In this document: one piece after another, positions 6,618 to 15,226 of the stretch
Layout of the letters: each line of letters starts with the position of its first letter
How positions within the stretch are numbered: the stretch's first letter is position 1
Assembly: GCA_001829715.1 (NCBI GenBank)
Contig: MICC01000090.1
Location: 1 to 64,000 of the forward strand
Reading direction: 5' to 3'
Source of the DNA: Sulfurimonas sp. RIFOXYB12_FULL_35_9
GTDB taxonomy: Bacteria; Campylobacterota; Campylobacteria; Campylobacterales; Sulfurimonadaceae
Length of the DNA stretch: 64,000 nt
Notes under the pieces: model-generated
The model's database searches: none
The model's input: the letters and a program-made list of their open reading frames with translations, nothing else
What the model was told of the DNA's origin: nothing
Program-made: the position numbers and the translations under genes

Positions 6618-9371
6618 ATGGTAAATTTTATAAAACGTGACAAAGATGATATTTATGCGAAACCTCTCCTTGGGTTTTTCTTTAAAAATCAAAAATTTTT
6701 ACTCTCGTTAAAAATAGCAGTCTCAGCACTGTTTGTGTATGCTCTTTACTTTGGTTTTGCACATACAGGCAAAGAAAACACATTTACTACTGCGGTTTTT
6801 TGGGGAATTTTCTGGTCTTTGTTTATGGTTACAACACTTCCGACATTTGGACGAATTTTTTGCGGTATCTGCCCTCACGGATTTATGGGAAAATACATCA
6901 CAAAATATGGACTTAAAAAAACCATGCCAAAATGGATGCAAAACAGATATATCGGCGTAATGCTGCTTGTGTTTGGCTGGTGGGGCGTTTACTATATGTT
7001 TCCGGGTCTCTTTAGAACAGCTCAGGGCACGGCAATTTTATTTACCGTTATGACGCTTATCGCTTTTGTAGTTTACTTTCTCTACAAAGACATGAGCTAC
7101 TGCAAATATATCTGTCCCATCGGAACGCTTACAAGAGCCTACTCAAAACTCTCATTTACATGGCTTGGCACATATAAGAGTGCATGTGATGAGTGTAGAA
7201 CTTTTGAGTGTGCCACCGCATGTCCGTACAATTTAAAACCTTTTACATTTGACAACAGAAACTCTATGACGGATTGTACGCTCTGCATGGATTGCAGCAG
7301 TGCATGTGAAGCCGTCAGTTTTAAATTTAAAAAGCCCTCTTTTTCTCTTTTTTCAAAACTTCAAGTTCTAAAAGCAGAGGTTTGGGCATTTATCCTTATC
7401 CTCGCTTCCATATCCATCAGCATGTCATTTCATCACGGCATAGGAAGAAGCAACGCTGCGGATATTATGATATGGTCAAAAACAGCCGAGTTTTTGAAAA
7501 ATTATATAAATTTTGGCTCCATTGATGCAGTCGGTCTTTTTGCATTTATCTATGCCCTTATTTTTACTATTTCAGCTGCGCTTATAGGTATGTTTATAGC
7601 TGCTAAAATTCTCAAAAAAGATTTTAATACTACATTTTATGATTTGGGATACTCCTACGCGCCACTCTTTATCTTAGGTTCTATCGCCCATTCGCTTGAA
7701 ATGTTTTTTCTTAAAGGGTACGAGCATATCACAGAGGGGTTTGCTTATGGATTTGGATTTACTTTAGATGTTGCACCGTTGGCAAACAGAGGAGATAGCT
7801 GGCTGCATCTATTTGGCTTACTGAAATGGGTTGCAATCATCTGGGCACTTATCATTCTCTACAAAAGAGTGAAGCTTTTAAATGTGACTAAACTAAGAAA
7901 AATAGTCGCTTTTCCTTTTGCGGCATCTTTAATCATCTTCTTTCTCAGTATTGATATCTACACAGGGTATATCTTCAAAACTTACGGCAAAGCATCAAGC
8001 GGACACGCAAATCATGGAGGCGGTGAAAAACTTTTCCAAGGCGTTCCTGCAGAAGCTGCTACTATTTTACAATCCGGAAAAAACAAAAACAGTTGTACTA
8101 CATGCGGTATGGAACTGGCAAAATCCTACAAGGCAAATCATGTTGCAAAACAAAACGATGAAATAAAACAGTTTTGTTCTATGCACTGCCTTGCACAAGA
8201 GATGTCAATCAACAAAACTCAGCTTGAAGATATTCAAACTGTTGATACAAAGAGTTTAAAATTTATAAATGCAAAAGAGGCTTATTATGTCTTAGGAAGC
8301 AAAATAAGAGGCATCATGACAAAGAGCAGCAAGTTTGCTTTTGCAGACAAAAATGATGCTTTGGATTTTGTAAAAGAAAACGGCGGAAAAGTAGTTACTT
8401 TTGAAGAAGCATATAAGAATGCTCTGGATGATTTTAAGCCCTCGCAAGCAACTGACATGAAAAAACCTGCCATAAACGACAGCGTATATTTTTCACAAAG
8501 CAATCCCCAAATCAAAAAAACAGGTTACGGCGGCGAGCATAATCATGGTGGAGACAGAGTTCCGACAAAAGAGGTATGGCCTGTTTTTGAAGACAGTCTG
8601 GGCAGTAAAAACTGTTTTACAGAGATAGATGCCTCGATATATCTTCTTGATGCAAATCTAAGCACAACGCAAGCAACTGCTTCAAAAAGTGCAGGATGTA
8701 AATCCGTAAGCTTTAAAATGCCCGACAACGGATACTACAACGTTTTTTATATAGATAAAAAAATCCAAGACAACACGCTGCATGTAAAAACCGCAAAGTA
8801 TGAGTTTATGAGATTTAACCACAGTAACGACGCCGTTTATGACAAAGAGAAGATGGCGGCACACACAATCAAAGAGACTCCTTTTGATATAGTAAGAATC
8901 AGAGAAGAGGATGAAACTTTTTACCACAATCTCTATTCCGGTGAAAATTTAAGGGTTCAGGTTCTGCTTGATGGAAAGCCTCTTGAGAGAGCGGACATAA
9001 CGCTAAGAACAAAAACTCTCTGGTCTAAGAGTTTAAAAACCGACAAAGATGGAGTTGCAACTTTTGCACTTATTGAGGACTATTTTCCGAACTGGAGTGA
9101 CTTTGACAAAAGATATAAAAACGAATTTTTATTAACCGCCTCTTACGAGAGAGATATACATGGCGATATAAACGGTACAAAATTTGAGAAAATAAGATAT
9201 AGCGCAACATATCCCTCCTTCTACCATCCAAACAACTCACAATACCGCTCTTATGCTTATGGTTTATCGGCGGCTATTGTAACTATCATAGTCTCAGGAT
9301 TTGCCATCTACTGGTATAGAGCAAGACGAGAAAAACCATTTAAAGAGGTCTCTTTTAATGAAAAAGATTAG
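6618..9371 (+). CDS. Polyferredoxin fusion: NapH-like + NosL-like + NikK/DUF4198-like
   Basis: A 917-residue membrane protein with an unusual domain order. Residues 1-240 are a NapH/NosR-type module with CGICP (82-86) and CKYICP (162-167), then two [4Fe-4S] motifs: C190, C193, C198, C202 and C220, C223, C226, C230. Further helices run to about 455. A histidine-rich patch (HANHGGG, 463-469) precedes a NosL-like part with CTTCGM (493-498) and CSMHC (520-524), which suggests soft-metal binding. A second His patch (GGEHNHGG, 638-645) leads to a DUF4198/NikK-like beta domain (about 770-870, GKPLERADITLR and TDKDGVATFAL). One C-terminal helix (881-899) re-anchors it. The metal-binding parts probably face the periplasm. 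I infer quinol-linked electron transfer coupled to periplasmic metal handling. It overlaps the next gene by 14 bp. Confidence 0.75.
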   Translation: MVNFIKRDKDDIYAKPLLGFFFKNQKFLLSLKIAVSALFVYALYFGFAHTGKENTFTTAVFWGIFWSLFMVTTLPTFGRIFCGICPHGFMGKYITKYGLKKTMPKWMQNRYIGVMLLVFGWWGVYYMFPGLFRTAQGTAILFTVMTLIAFVVYFLYKDMSYCKYICPIGTLTRAYSKLSFTWLGTYKSACDECRTFECATACPYNLKPFTFDNRNSMTDCTLCMDCSSACEAVSFKFKKPSFSLFSKLQVLKAEVWAFILILASISISMSFHHGIGRSNAADIMIWSKTAEFLKNYINFGSIDAVGLFAFIYALIFTISAALIGMFIAAKILKKDFNTTFYDLGYSYAPLFILGSIAHSLEMFFLKGYEHITEGFAYGFGFTLDVAPLANRGDSWLHLFGLLKWVAIIWALIILYKRVKLLNVTKLRKIVAFPFAASLIIFFLSIDIYTGYIFKTYGKASSGHANHGGGEKLFQGVPAEAATILQSGKNKNSCTTCGMELAKSYKANHVAKQNDEIKQFCSMHCLAQEMSINKTQLEDIQTVDTKSLKFINAKEAYYVLGSKIRGIMTKSSKFAFADKNDALDFVKENGGKVVTFEEAYKNALDDFKPSQATDMKKPAINDSVYFSQSNPQIKKTGYGGEHNHGGDRVPTKEVWPVFEDSLGSKNCFTEIDASIYLLDANLSTTQATASKSAGCKSVSFKMPDNGYYNVFYIDKKIQDNTLHVKTAKYEFMRFNHSNDAVYDKEKMAAHTIKETPFDIVRIREEDETFYHNLYSGENLRVQVLLDGKPLERADITLRTKTLWSKSLKTDKDGVATFALIEDYFPNWSDFDKRYKNEFLLTASYERDIHGDINGTKFEKIRYSATYPSFYHPNNSQYRSYAYGLSAAIVTIIVSGFAIYWYRARREKPFKEVSFNEKD

Positions 9372-10338
9372 AGATTTTATAAACAATGCGGATATTAGAA
9401 GATTTCGCTTTTGGCTGCAACTCCTCTTTTTTGTCATCTTTATCTACGGCGGATATTTTGCTATCAACTTAGGAAACAGCATCCCCGTATTTTCCTGCGG
9501 ATACGATAAAGCAGTTGGAGGCATGTGTTATTTTCTGCCGCTTCAGCATCAACTTGCCCGTCCATTGGATGTACTCTTTAGCGTAGCAAGCATTTCGGTT
9601 TTGATTGGCTTTGTCACTTTTTTGCTCTGGTTTATCATCTTCAACAAAGCATGGTGCGGTTATGCATGTCCTCTTGGAACTATGCAGGATTGGATTACGG
9701 GACTACGAAAAAAGATGGGCATAAGATACAGCACCTACACGCAGCCTCAGTTTGACAAGCTGAAAAAGATAAAATATATCATGTTGGCTTTAGTAATTTT
9801 AGCACCGATGGGTGTGGGCATGGGGCTTCTTGGAGGCGAATGGAGAACCGCATTTTGCGAAATATGCCCCGGCAGGATGATAACGCCTCTTTTTGTAGGC
9901 GATGTCTCGCAATGGAGTTTGGACTTTTCAACAAAAACAGCGATGATACTGACTACGCTGGGGCTGATTTTTACGGGTCTTTTTCTTATAGGTTCCTTTT
10001 TTAAGAAAAGGTTTTTCTGCTTTTTCTGTCCGATGAGTGCCATGCACTACATTTTTAGCGACGGGGCACTTTTAAAACTGAAAAAAGAGGGCGACAAATG
10101 CACAAAATGCGGCGACTGCTACAATGTCTGCGATATGCAGATAAAAGATATCGCCGATGATGTCAAAAGTACAAACATCCTAAGAGACGACTGCATCTTT
10201 TGCATGAAGTGTGTAGCCGCATGTCCTGAGGATGACGCTCTGCATGTAGATATTTTAAATATGAAACTCTTCACATCGACAAAAGGCGGCTTTGCAAAAA
10301 GAATGGAGATGGATAGGTTGGAGAAAAAAAATGACTGA
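9358..10338 (+). CDS. NapH/NosR-like membrane polyferredoxin
   Basis: A 326-residue membrane iron-sulfur protein. Four or five helices carry paired-cysteine motifs CGYACP (C100, C104), CEICP (C167, C170) and CFFCP (C221, C224). Two classical ferredoxin motifs follow: C248, C251, C254, C258 and C279, C282, C285, C289. In NapH and relatives this arrangement takes electrons from the quinone pool. Here it lies directly before the double-cubane protein and its activase, so it is a candidate electron donor. The start is ATG 9358, preceded by AGAGG and overlapping the previous gene by 14 bp; the frame is open upstream to 9301 but lacks support. Its end overlaps the next gene by 8 bp. Confidence 0.82.
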   Translation: MKKIRDFINNADIRRFRFWLQLLFFVIFIYGGYFAINLGNSIPVFSCGYDKAVGGMCYFLPLQHQLARPLDVLFSVASISVLIGFVTFLLWFIIFNKAWCGYACPLGTMQDWITGLRKKMGIRYSTYTQPQFDKLKKIKYIMLALVILAPMGVGMGLLGGEWRTAFCEICPGRMITPLFVGDVSQWSLDFSTKTAMILTTLGLIFTGLFLIGSFFKKRFFCFFCPMSAMHYIFSDGALLKLKKEGDKCTKCGDCYNVCDMQIKDIADDVKSTNILRDDCIFCMKCVAACPEDDALHVDILNMKLFTSTKGGFAKRMEMDRLEKKND

Positions 10339-11596
10339 ACATAAAATTGAGACACCAAAAGAGAGACAAAACCGACATAAAGCGATGGAAGCCGCTGCCG
10401 TTTTGGAGAAGATAAAACATGATTTCAAAGAACCGCCTAAAGCAATGGAGTATTTTTACGACCTTTTTGAGAGAGTGCATTGCAAACATGAGGCTCTTCA
10501 CGGCGATAAAGCCAAAGTAGGAACCATGTGTATTCAAGTTCCCTCCGAGATAATCCATGCGCTTGACGCTGTTCCGCTTAGACTCTGCAACGGTTTTTAC
10601 ACGGATGACGAGATAGGAAGCGACCTGCTCCCATCAAAATCATGCCCTTTAGTAAAAGCAACAGTTGGACAATTCGCTTCAAACAACTTCTCTGACAAGC
10701 CCGATATAGTTATATCTCCCACTACATGTGATCAAAAAGCAAAATCGGGAGCGATTATAGAAAATATGGGATTTGAAGTTTACGACATGGAGTTTCCGCG
10801 AACAAAAGAGAGCCATGAGAGCAGAGAGTACTGGAGACGAAGTGTGAGAAAATTTACAAAAGATCTCTCGCAAAATCTCAACACAAAACTCTCAAAGAAA
10901 AAACTCAAAGATGCCATTAAAAAAGTGGGATATGCCCAACATCTCTACCACAAATTAAATATATTGCGAAAAAATAACAACTCCCCCATCTTAGGCAAAG
11001 ATATGTTTTTGGTAACCAATGCATTCTTTTTTGACAAGATAGATAATTGGGTTGAAGCGGTGGAAGCTCTTGCAAATGAGTGTGAGCAGAGAGTTAAAGA
11101 TGAAATAAGCGTAGCTTCAAAAAGAAGCCCCAGAATCGTCTATACGGGTTCACCTCCGATATTTCCAAATCTCAAAATCCCTCTTTTGATAGAACTCTCA
11201 GACGCTATTATCGTTGCAGACGAAACATGCTCGTCAAACCGAATGTTCAATGACATGGTAAGCGTGGATGAGTGGTTTGTGAATGATATGGTTGATTCCA
11301 TAGCAGACAGATATCTCAAAGGGTGTACATGCCCCATTTTTACCAAAAATGAGGATAGAAAAAGAAGAATATTAGACCTTGTTAGGGACTATAAAGCCGA
11401 CGGTGTAATTTATCAGGCATTTGCCGGATGTCAGGTATATGAGATGGAGCAAAAATCTGTTTTAGAAGCGATGGAGAAGGCTGGAGTGCCGATACTCTAT
11501 CTTGAAACAGACTACTCTCCAAGCCATTTGGGACAACTTACAACGAGAATAGAAGCTTTTGTAGAGTCGCTTAAAAATAGGAAAAGGAGACAATAA
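10331..11596 (+). CDS. Double-cubane-type protein of the 2-hydroxyacyl-CoA dehydratase family
   Basis: A 421-residue single-subunit member of the HgdB/BcrB superfamily. Cysteines that could ligate clusters are C67, C86 (LRLCNGF), C105 (SCPLVK), C133 (SPTTCDQ), C300 (DETCSSNR), C332/C334 (GCTCP) and C367 (FAGCQVYE). The ending LETDYSPSHLGQLTTRIEAF is the usual family C-terminus. CoA dehydratases and reductases have two such subunits; a single subunit beside one activase fits the double-cubane cluster proteins (DCCP; the Carboxydothermus member reduces acetylene, azide and hydrazine with ATP) and E. coli YjiM. No CoA ligase, CoA transferase or second subunit is nearby, so an acyl-CoA substrate is unlikely. 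The substrate is unknown. The start ATG 10331 lies inside the previous gene; the 3' end overlaps the activase by one base. Confidence 0.8.
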   Translation: MTEHKIETPKERQNRHKAMEAAAVLEKIKHDFKEPPKAMEYFYDLFERVHCKHEALHGDKAKVGTMCIQVPSEIIHALDAVPLRLCNGFYTDDEIGSDLLPSKSCPLVKATVGQFASNNFSDKPDIVISPTTCDQKAKSGAIIENMGFEVYDMEFPRTKESHESREYWRRSVRKFTKDLSQNLNTKLSKKKLKDAIKKVGYAQHLYHKLNILRKNNNSPILGKDMFLVTNAFFFDKIDNWVEAVEALANECEQRVKDEISVASKRSPRIVYTGSPPIFPNLKIPLLIELSDAIIVADETCSSNRMFNDMVSVDEWFVNDMVDSIADRYLKGCTCPIFTKNEDRKRRILDLVRDYKADGVIYQAFAGCQVYEMEQKSVLEAMEKAGVPILYLETDYSPSHLGQLTTRIEAFVESLKNRKRRQ

Positions 11597-12402
11597 TGCA
11601 CTATTTTGCAGGGATTGACATAGGATCAACGGCAATTAAAATTGCGATTGTGGATGAGAGCAAAAAATTGGTTGGACATAAGATAAGTGCGAGCGGCAGT
11701 ATGTTTTATAAATATGCGAAACAGGCTTTAGGGGATATGTTGAACGAACTTAGCATTGATGCAAATGATTTGGTTTATACAGTCGCAACCGGATATGGAA
11801 GAAAACTCTTTAAAGAAGCGGATGAAAACATAAGCGAAATTACCGCAAATGCGATGGGTGCCTTAGCTGCGGCAGATGGAAAATGCGATATCAGAACCAT
11901 CATAAACATCGGCGGTCAGGATTCAAAAGCCATTTCACTCGATAGCGAAGGTCATGTTGTCAACTTTGCCATGAATGACAGATGTGCGGCAGGAACGGGA
12001 AAATTTTTGGATGTTGTTGCTATGAACTTAGAGATTGAAGTAGATGAACTAGGCGAATATCACTTCAAATCAAAAGGCACGCCGCTGGCAATCAATAGCA
12101 CATGTGCGGTGTTTGCAGAATCAGAGATTATCGGACTTTTGGGAAACAACAACAGTGTAGAGGATATCGTAGCCGGTGTTCACTACTCTATCGCAAAGAG
12201 AATTATTAAACTTGTAAAAAGAGTAGGAATAAAAGAGGGCATCTATTTTGACGGCGGACCTGCACTCAACAGTGGTTTAGTCAGTGCAATCGAGAATGAG
12301 CTTGGCATGCGGATATTTATCCCTCAGTTTCCTCAGATAACGACCTCTTTAGGTGCTGCAATATTGGCACATGAATCTCATGGGTATGAAAGCAAAGAAT
12401 AA
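11596..12402 (+). CDS. ATP-dependent activase of the HgdC/BcrA/YjiL type
   Basis: A 268-residue ASKHA-fold ATPase that in this family, as a homodimer with one shared [4Fe-4S] cluster, drives single low-potential electrons into its partner at the cost of ATP. Visible motifs are GIDIGST (6-12), ATGYGR (64-69), IGGQDSK (105-111), NDRCAAGTGKFL with C130, NSTCAVFAESE with C170, and FDGGPALN. C130 and C170 correspond to the bridging-cluster ligands. Length matches HgdC (about 260). The stop of the double-cubane gene and this start share one base, with AGGAGA just upstream, so the two are translationally coupled. The pair is the catalytic core of the locus. Confidence 0.9.
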   Translation: MHYFAGIDIGSTAIKIAIVDESKKLVGHKISASGSMFYKYAKQALGDMLNELSIDANDLVYTVATGYGRKLFKEADENISEITANAMGALAAADGKCDIRTIINIGGQDSKAISLDSEGHVVNFAMNDRCAAGTGKFLDVVAMNLEIEVDELGEYHFKSKGTPLAINSTCAVFAESEIIGLLGNNNSVEDIVAGVHYSIAKRIIKLVKRVGIKEGIYFDGGPALNSGLVSAIENELGMRIFIPQFPQITTSLGAAILAHESHGYESKE

Positions 12403-12471
12403 TGAAAATCATAAAAAACTTAAAAATTTTATCTTTACACAATATATTATTTTATAAAAAGTAGCAAAAAC

Positions 12472-13170
12472 ATGCACAGATATCTCTCTTCATCTATTAT
12501 TAGCACTCTTTTTTATCTCTGTGTCGGTGCATTGATTTTTTACTTTTTTTCAGTTCATAAGTACAGTGCGGAGGATATTGAAATTGTCAAGATTGAGAGA
12601 GTATGCTTATCAACAATTACTCAAAAAAGTGAGCCGATAATAGAAAAAGAAAAAATAAAAGAAGTTGAACCTGAACCCAAAGAGATAAAAGAGAAACCAA
12701 AACCGATTAAAAAAGAACCGATTGCAAAACCTACTCCCAAGCCCGATACTAAACCTACTCCGGACTTTGAACCCATTGCTGAGCCAACTCAAAAATCAAC
12801 TGAGCACGAGACAAAAGAAATCGTAACAGAACAAAAAAACAGCGTTTCAACAAGTACAAATAACGTACCGGATATTGACATGTCAGAGGCAAAAAGAGAA
12901 CTGTTTATCGCAAATTTAATTCAACGAATCAATAGCAATAAATCATACCCCAACTCAGCCAGAAGAAGATCTATAGAGGGGAGCGTAGAAGTTGAATTTA
13001 CCGTATTAGCCGATGGAAATGTAAAAAATATTGAGATTATTTCAGGTCAAAATATTTTTGCAGAATCAACTATAGAGGCGATAAAAAATAGCTTTCCCGT
13101 AAAAATAGATGATGGATTATTTGTTTTTCCAAAAAAGTTTAAAGTTGATATTTTATATATCTTAAAATAA
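12472..13170 (+). CDS. tonB: TonB energy-transducing protein
   Basis: A 232-residue TonB: one N-terminal helix (about 8-26, TLFYLCVGALIFYFF), a long Pro/Lys/Glu-rich periplasmic spacer (about 50-120 with repeated EPKP-like units), and a C-terminal TonB domain with YPNSARRRSIEGSVEVEF and VKNIEIISGQ. It would contact the TonB box of the receptor at 2747 and be powered by ExbB/ExbD at 4961-5774. Placing tonB 7 kb from exbBD, after the redox genes, suggests that import and reduction genes form one unit. A 69-bp AT-rich gap precedes it, so it may have its own promoter. It converges on the PilO-like gene, with only 5 bp between the stops. Confidence 0.9.
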   Translation: MHRYLSSSIISTLFYLCVGALIFYFFSVHKYSAEDIEIVKIERVCLSTITQKSEPIIEKEKIKEVEPEPKEIKEKPKPIKKEPIAKPTPKPDTKPTPDFEPIAEPTQKSTEHETKEIVTEQKNSVSTSTNNVPDIDMSEAKRELFIANLIQRINSNKSYPNSARRRSIEGSVEVEFTVLADGNVKNIEIISGQNIFAESTIEAIKNSFPVKIDDGLFVFPKKFKVDILYILK

Positions 13171-13175
13171 AAGAG

Positions 13176-13712
13176 TTATTTAGAGCTGTTTGAATCTTTA
13201 TTGTTATAAACTCTCATAGTAAAAGAGGAGTCTATCATTTCACCGTCTCTTTTAAAAGCTATAGGAAAATTAACCGCTATAATCCAGTTACTTTTATTTA
13301 CCGCATCTAAAAAATCATAAAAACTCTTCGGTGAACTTATCTCAGAAGTTGTGTTGACCTCATATACACTAAAACCGTCTTCATCTCCAAGCTGACTCCT
13401 TTTAGTAATGCTCAAAGCACTAAAAAAGCCTTGATGCTGCTTTTTAAATTTATCTGCACTAAACTCGTTCTCAAAGGCTTTGATAGCATGGGAGTTATCA
13501 CCTTGAAGTTTTTGAAGAATTACTTCTTTCTCGATTGCAAAATCAGATAACTGTTTTAGCTCTAAGTTCTCTTTTTTAAGTTCGCCTCTTTTTAGCCTAT
13601 AATCTTTGCCCTCCGGAATTAAAACGGCAAAAGAAAAAACCAAAACAAACACAAGTAAAAATAGGCAAAGTGTAAAAAGATAGATATTTTGTCTGGAGAA
13701 ACTACTCTTCAC
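13176..13712 (-). CDS. PilO-like membrane protein
   Basis: A 178-residue protein with one N-terminal helix (about 10-32), a charged coiled coil (about 38-80) and a small C-terminal alpha/beta domain (PKSFYDFLDAVNKSNWII then SFTMRVYN). That architecture is the PilO/GspM type of type IV pilus and type II secretion assembly platforms. It is the last of three overlapping genes with PilM-, PilN- and PilO-like order. The call rests on architecture and position, since such proteins diverge strongly. Campylobacter Cts transformation proteins are possible counterparts. Confidence 0.5.
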   Translation of the reverse strand: MKSSFSRQNIYLFTLCLFLLVFVLVFSFAVLIPEGKDYRLKRGELKKENLELKQLSDFAIEKEVILQKLQGDNSHAIKAFENEFSADKFKKQHQGFFSALSITKRSQLGDEDGFSVYEVNTTSEISSPKSFYDFLDAVNKSNWIIAVNFPIAFKRDGEMIDSSFTMRVYNNKDSNSSK

Positions 13713-14229
13713 TGCTTAACTCCTCTTCATTGTCTATATAGTTGGTAGATACAAACCGCAGCCAACCGTTTTGTGCAGGGTAAAAACTGCTGTATGTTCT
13801 ATGAAAAATCGAGCGCAGCGGTGCTTGAAGCATAAAATTATATACATCTTTGTTTGGTGTTATCCCGTGAAGGATAAGAGCATTTTCCATTATTTTTGCT
13901 TCGGAGAGAGTTATTCTACTTGGAACTAAATCAAATAGATTATTGATACTGTCCCTTAGTACGCTGTTCTTTGTAAATATCTTCTCTGATAATAAAAGCT
14001 GCTTCTCAATAGTCGCAATCTCATTATTCATTTTTACAATATTTGCACGATACTCGTCTTTTTGCATTTTAATATCAGACATCTCCTGCATAAATCTTTG
14101 ATCTTTAAAGATTAAAAAAGCATAAGTACTAAAAAGCATAAAAAGAGTAACACTAAAAAAGGTAAAAAGCAGTTGTATCTCTTTTGTAAAGACACTCTTT
14201 TTTCTCGGATTTATATAACTATATCTCAT
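13702..14229 (-). CDS. PilN-like membrane protein
   Basis: A 175-residue protein with a basic N-terminus (MRYSYINPRKKS), one helix (about 18-42), a coiled coil (about 45-80) and a fold segment LFDLVPSRITLSEAKIMENAL then LILHGITPNKDVYNFML that resembles the PilN/GspL periplasmic domain. The short cytoplasmic tail with INPR is reminiscent of the PilN motif that binds PilM. It overlaps both neighbours by 11 bp. Confidence is moderate because no single residue is diagnostic. Confidence 0.5.
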   Translation of the reverse strand: MRYSYINPRKKSVFTKEIQLLFTFFSVTLFMLFSTYAFLIFKDQRFMQEMSDIKMQKDEYRANIVKMNNEIATIEKQLLLSEKIFTKNSVLRDSINNLFDLVPSRITLSEAKIMENALILHGITPNKDVYNFMLQAPLRSIFHRTYSSFYPAQNGWLRFVSTNYIDNEEELSSEE

Positions 14230-15226
14230 TCGCCTCTGCCTTTGCCAAATCGCATAATGAGATTGCCAGATCTATCTTTCTTACATAAACGCTTAAAAAC
14301 ATCTCCTCTTCCAAATAGTTTTTAAGGTCAGGACTTACTCCGACACCGTCTGCTATATATATAATCTCTATAAATTTACTGTCATATTTTGAATCTTTGT
14401 AAAAAGTATTTAACGAACTCTGTATCAATGAAAATCTCTGATAATCTTCATTAAATCCGTCATGTGAAACATCAACGTCTTTAACTACAATCGGTTTTAC
14501 CTCTTGTTCTTCAGAAAACTCATCAATCGTGTCTCCCTCGTCAAGTTCCTCAATATTTGCAAAATCATCAAAAACCATAGAATCATCTTCCAAACTCACC
14601 TCTTCTAAATCAATCCCTTCCATTTCAAAAGAGAGATCATCATACGCTGGTGAGTCTATCATAAGATTGTCATCATCTTTGTGATTATCCATATCCAGAT
14701 ACTTAGCATAGAGAAGTCTCGAATTCTCAAAAACAGTAAAAGAGAGATAATTGTCCTCAATCAAAACAAACATCGATAGGCTATTGTCTATCTTGTCTTT
14801 AAAGAAATTTGTCAATATAACAAAAGGTGAAAAGATAAAATCAATGCCAATATTTCTATATTCAAGCTTTATTGCCGTTAAATCATATTCTGACGTATAG
14901 TATGCCCAATCTTTAGAAAAACATCTATATTCAGAAGAATTAATATCACAAAACTTTTTCATCTCACTTACCGTACATGTCGGAATTGCACCTTGATGTC
15001 TAGATTTATCTAAAATTGAAATATAGAAAAACGGTGACTCTTTCACATATGTTTGTATGAATTCATACATTTTAGAATTCATAACTGTAGTATCGAAACT
15101 TTTACGAATACTCTGCTCTACCTCTTTCTTTGAGCACACTTCAACATATATAGTTGTCTGTAAATTTCCAATAATAATATTTATAAAAACTTTTGTATAC
15201 AAAGCCTCTAAAAACTTCGTTATCAT
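14219..15226 (-). CDS. PilM-like cytoplasmic protein (uncertain)
   Basis: A 335-residue soluble protein without transmembrane segment, with alternating strands and helices (FVLIEDNYLSFTVFENSRLLYAKYLDMD; IIYIADGVGVSPDLKNYLEEE) that resemble an ASKHA-type PilM/GspL-N fold, plus a highly acidic insert at about 195-245. Clear actin-like phosphate motifs are not visible, so nucleotide binding is doubtful. The order PilM-like, PilN-like, PilO-like argues for a pilus or competence assembly platform. Its start overlaps the recombinase stop by 4 bp (ATGA). Confidence 0.42.
   Translation of the reverse strand: MITKFLEALYTKVFINIIIGNLQTTIYVEVCSKKEVEQSIRKSFDTTVMNSKMYEFIQTYVKESPFFYISILDKSRHQGAIPTCTVSEMKKFCDINSSEYRCFSKDWAYYTSEYDLTAIKLEYRNIGIDFIFSPFVILTNFFKDKIDNSLSMFVLIEDNYLSFTVFENSRLLYAKYLDMDNHKDDDNLMIDSPAYDDLSFEMEGIDLEEVSLEDDSMVFDDFANIEELDEGDTIDEFSEEQEVKPIVVKDVDVSHDGFNEDYQRFSLIQSSLNTFYKDSKYDSKFIEIIYIADGVGVSPDLKNYLEEEMFLSVYVRKIDLAISLCDLAKAEANEI

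Noticed and set aside
6618-10338. A nos (nitrous oxide reductase) gene cluster
   Set aside because: NosL- and NapH-like parts occur, but NosZ, NosD, NosF and NosY are absent and the neighbours are TonB and activase genes.
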